Below, one piece after another: positions 62,740-64,000 of a stretch of 64,000 nt of DNA; position 1 is the first letter of the stretch; each line of letters begins with the position of its first letter. A model generated the notes under the pieces. It made no database searches, had not been told where the DNA came from, and saw nothing but the letters and a program-made list of their open reading frames with translations. The translations under genes and the position numbers were made by a program. This stretch comes from Bacteroidales bacterium (GTDB lineage Bacteria > Bacteroidota > Bacteroidia > Bacteroidales > Muribaculaceae). The stretch covers positions 16,820-80,819 of the forward strand of contig JAUNFY010000005.1 in NCBI GenBank assembly GCA_030524805.1. Direction: 5' to 3'.

Positions 62740-62802
62740 ATGAGTAAATGGAAAATTGAATATTTCAGAACGAAGGTCGATAACATACAGCTAACCGACT
62801 GA
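62740..62802 (+). pseudogene. Short ORF after R3, possible cassette gene fragment
   Basis: A 20-codon ORF (MSKWKIEYFRTKVDNIQLTD) starts 4 bases after R3, at the place where the other array genes start. It looks like the 5' end of a lost gene. Evidence is positional only. Confidence 0.3.
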
Positions 62803-62834
62803 GTAGCGGAACGCCGCCGAGCTACTGAAGTAAT

Positions 62835-63080
62835 ATGAACAGTCAAGCATTGTTGCCTAAAGACAAATTTGATTTGGACGTGGCTAATCGTCTGTCATCG
62901 GCAACACCAGAACAAGTGTCCGGTGTTGCGTCCTCTCTATTGGAGTGGATTGCTGATATGAATTGGCCTGTTGCCTCTGAGATTATTCAGGTCTTTCCGC
63001 GAATGTACCCACGTACATCACAAGAAAAAGCCTGTAACTATCAAAGTTACAGGCTTTTATCTTACCAATCCCATTGTTAA
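62835..63080 (+). pseudogene. Truncated DUF5071 immunity-type gene
   Basis: 81 codons. The first 55 or so (LLPKDKFDLDVANRLS...LLEWIADMNWPVASEII) match the N-terminal half of DUF5071 (usual length about 120-140 residues), including the D(M)NWPVA motif. After QVFPRM the sequence becomes unrelated (YPRTSQEKACNYQSY) and runs through the terminator at 63026-63058. The family includes immunity proteins of contact-dependent toxins. The loss of the 3' half suggests insertion or recombination near 63000. Confidence 0.75.
63026..63058. terminator. Strong hairpin at the truncation point
   Basis: Perfect 13-base arms AAAAGCCTGTAAC and GTTACAGGCTTTT with a 7-base loop, flanked by A and T runs on both sides, so it can terminate in both directions. 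It lies inside the out-of-family tail of the DUF5071 remnant. Confidence 0.8.
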
Positions 63081-63405
63081 GAATTGTTAATTGCGACAGT
63101 AAAACGACTCGAAAACGACCCTTTCAGACCCTATGACGTTGCGTATCCGTTGCAAAATTTTTTGCAAAAACAGAAAATGCAACAGTAAAACTGCCAACTG
63201 CAACAGTGCCCCTCATAAGTATCTGAAAAGTCGCAATTTAGTCGGACACAAGTCTTCGCCAACCTGATTTTTAACCCGTAATTTTGCACATGGTACAATG
63301 TACCCGGAACCCGGGGACATTATCAAAGGGCAGAGACAATGAACCCTCCTCCGTTGCACTTTGAACTGTACCCGGCAAGTTACACAATTCTCAAATCCAA
63401 AAGGT
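63081..63405. other. Probable left end of an integrated element, with arm-type repeats
   Basis: 325 bases without a gene, upstream of the recombinase. Repeats GCGACAGTAAAAC (63093-63105), GCAACAGTAAAAC (63179-63191) and GCAACAGTGCCCC (63200-63212) look like arm-type binding sites. A perfect inverted repeat TTGCAAAA/TTTTGCAA lies at 63150-63167. I could not define the core attachment site. Confidence 0.55.
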
Positions 63406-64000
63406 ATGGTAAGAACCAATTACAAGATCTCCTTTTTCCTCAGGAAGAACGTGGTCAACAAGAACGGAGAGTCGGGAATTTTCCTCCGCCTCACCGTCAA
63501 CAAGGAAGCAGCACAGATCTCGACCAAGGCGACCTGTGCAGTCGGCGACTGGGACACTGAGGCCGGCAAGATGAGAGGAAAGACGAAGAAGGCGAATCAG
63601 CTCAACGATTTCCTCGCAGAGATAAGAGCCGCCATCCTTTTCCATATTCAGGAAATGGAGCGGCGTGACGAGATAGTGACTCTCGAAAAGGTCAAGAACG
63701 CCTATCTCGGTATCTCGGCCCGTGCCGAGACTCTGATGGAGATTTTCAAGAAATGGCTGGAGAATGCTGAAAAACTCGTCGATGTAAGCAAGAGCCGAGA
63801 AACCTACCGTAAATACGAGCGTGGCTTTCGTCGTCTTCAGGAATTCATGAAGGAGACCTACAACATCACCGACATCGCCCTGCGCGAACTCTCCTACGAG
63901 TTTATCGTGGACTATGAGAGTTATCTCCGCCGCGTGTCAAAGTGTGGTGTGAACACTACCGCCAAGTTCATTCAGACTCTCCGCATGATTGTTCTTTACG
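63406..64000 (+). CDS. Tyrosine recombinase (integrase), 3' end outside the window
   Basis: 198 residues from ATG 63406, open to the window end. The N-terminus is the arm-DNA-binding domain of Bacteroidales integrases (VRTNYKISFFLRKNVVNKNG, then LRLTVNKEAAQISTKATC and VGDWDTEAGKMRGKTKKANQLN). From about 95 a SAM-like core-binding domain follows (TLMEIFKKWLENAEKLVDVSKSRETYRKYERGFRRLQEFM...IALRELSYEFIVDYESYL). The catalytic domain with R-H-R-Y residues would be beyond the window. It is transcribed away from the cassette array and indicates a conjugative or mobilisable element to the right. Confidence 0.9.
   Translation, partial: MVRTNYKISFFLRKNVVNKNGESGIFLRLTVNKEAAQISTKATCAVGDWDTEAGKMRGKTKKANQLNDFLAEIRAAILFHIQEMERRDEIVTLEKVKNAYLGISARAETLMEIFKKWLENAEKLVDVSKSRETYRKYERGFRRLQEFMKETYNITDIALRELSYEFIVDYESYLRRVSKCGVNTTAKFIQTLRMIVLY

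Noticed and set aside
62803-62825. Possible tRNA gene before the DUF5071 remnant
   Set aside because: Only one short stem (GTAGC/GCTAC) can form; no cloverleaf or T-loop sequence is present.

Overview
The window looks like chromosomal DNA from a Bacteroidota bacterium of the order Bacteroidales (a Muribaculaceae-like gut commensal is my guess, not proven). The reasons are the repeated Bacteroides-type promoters (TTTG, 19-20 bases, TAnnTTTG), the protein families (CarboxypepD_reg-like outer-membrane barrels, an OstA-like protein next to parvulin chaperones, SLC13 plus OprP-like porin, a B12-dependent RNR), and an arm-type tyrosine recombinase of the Bacteroidales conjugative-element kind.

Region 1 (1-14704, + strand). 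After the 3' part of a DUF1015 gene comes a co-oriented seven-gene block that I regard as the most interesting item: a secreted TPR/PDZ protein, a two-TM double-Rossmann protein ending in a RyR domain, a SIR2-like/TIR protein, a giant membrane nSTAND NTPase with a DnaJ-like zinc motif and WG repeats, a free-standing RyR domain protein, a lipoprotein trypsin-like protease with its own promoter, and a small unknown protein. Most gaps in the core are 4-29 bases. The composition is that of a conflict (defence) system in which an NAD-derived signal could be made by SIR2/TIR, read by RyR domains, and passed to a membrane protein and a protease.

Region 2 (14790-23171). An outer-membrane barrel gene and a lipoprotein gene diverge from a two-component system; the intergenic region carries three AGTCTTAG copies in helical phase. 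Then come a secreted Ig-like protein and a frameshifted CNNM/CBS membrane protein.

Region 3 (23335-41449, - strand) is core housekeeping: malQ, nrdJ, mutL, an OstA-like LPS transport protein, a SurA-like chaperone, a lipoprotein partner, ferritin, a two-domain parvulin PPIase, and the classical tig-clpP-clpX set.

Region 4 (41942-59068): a Fic AMPylase-type gene, recQ, sbcD-sbcC preceded by a DUF362 gene, a sialate O-acetylesterase, an ABC-F ATPase with one degenerate ATP site, an OprP-like porin with an SLC13 permease, and a prolyl-tRNA editing-type deacylase.

Region 5 (59268-64000) is accessory: a hipBA module, then AT-rich small genes separated by 42-44 bp repeats (a cassette-like array, probably orphan immunity genes), a truncated DUF5071 immunity gene, and the start of a tyrosine recombinase that runs off the window. 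The recombinase suggests an integrated element whose left end lies near 63.0-63.4 kb.
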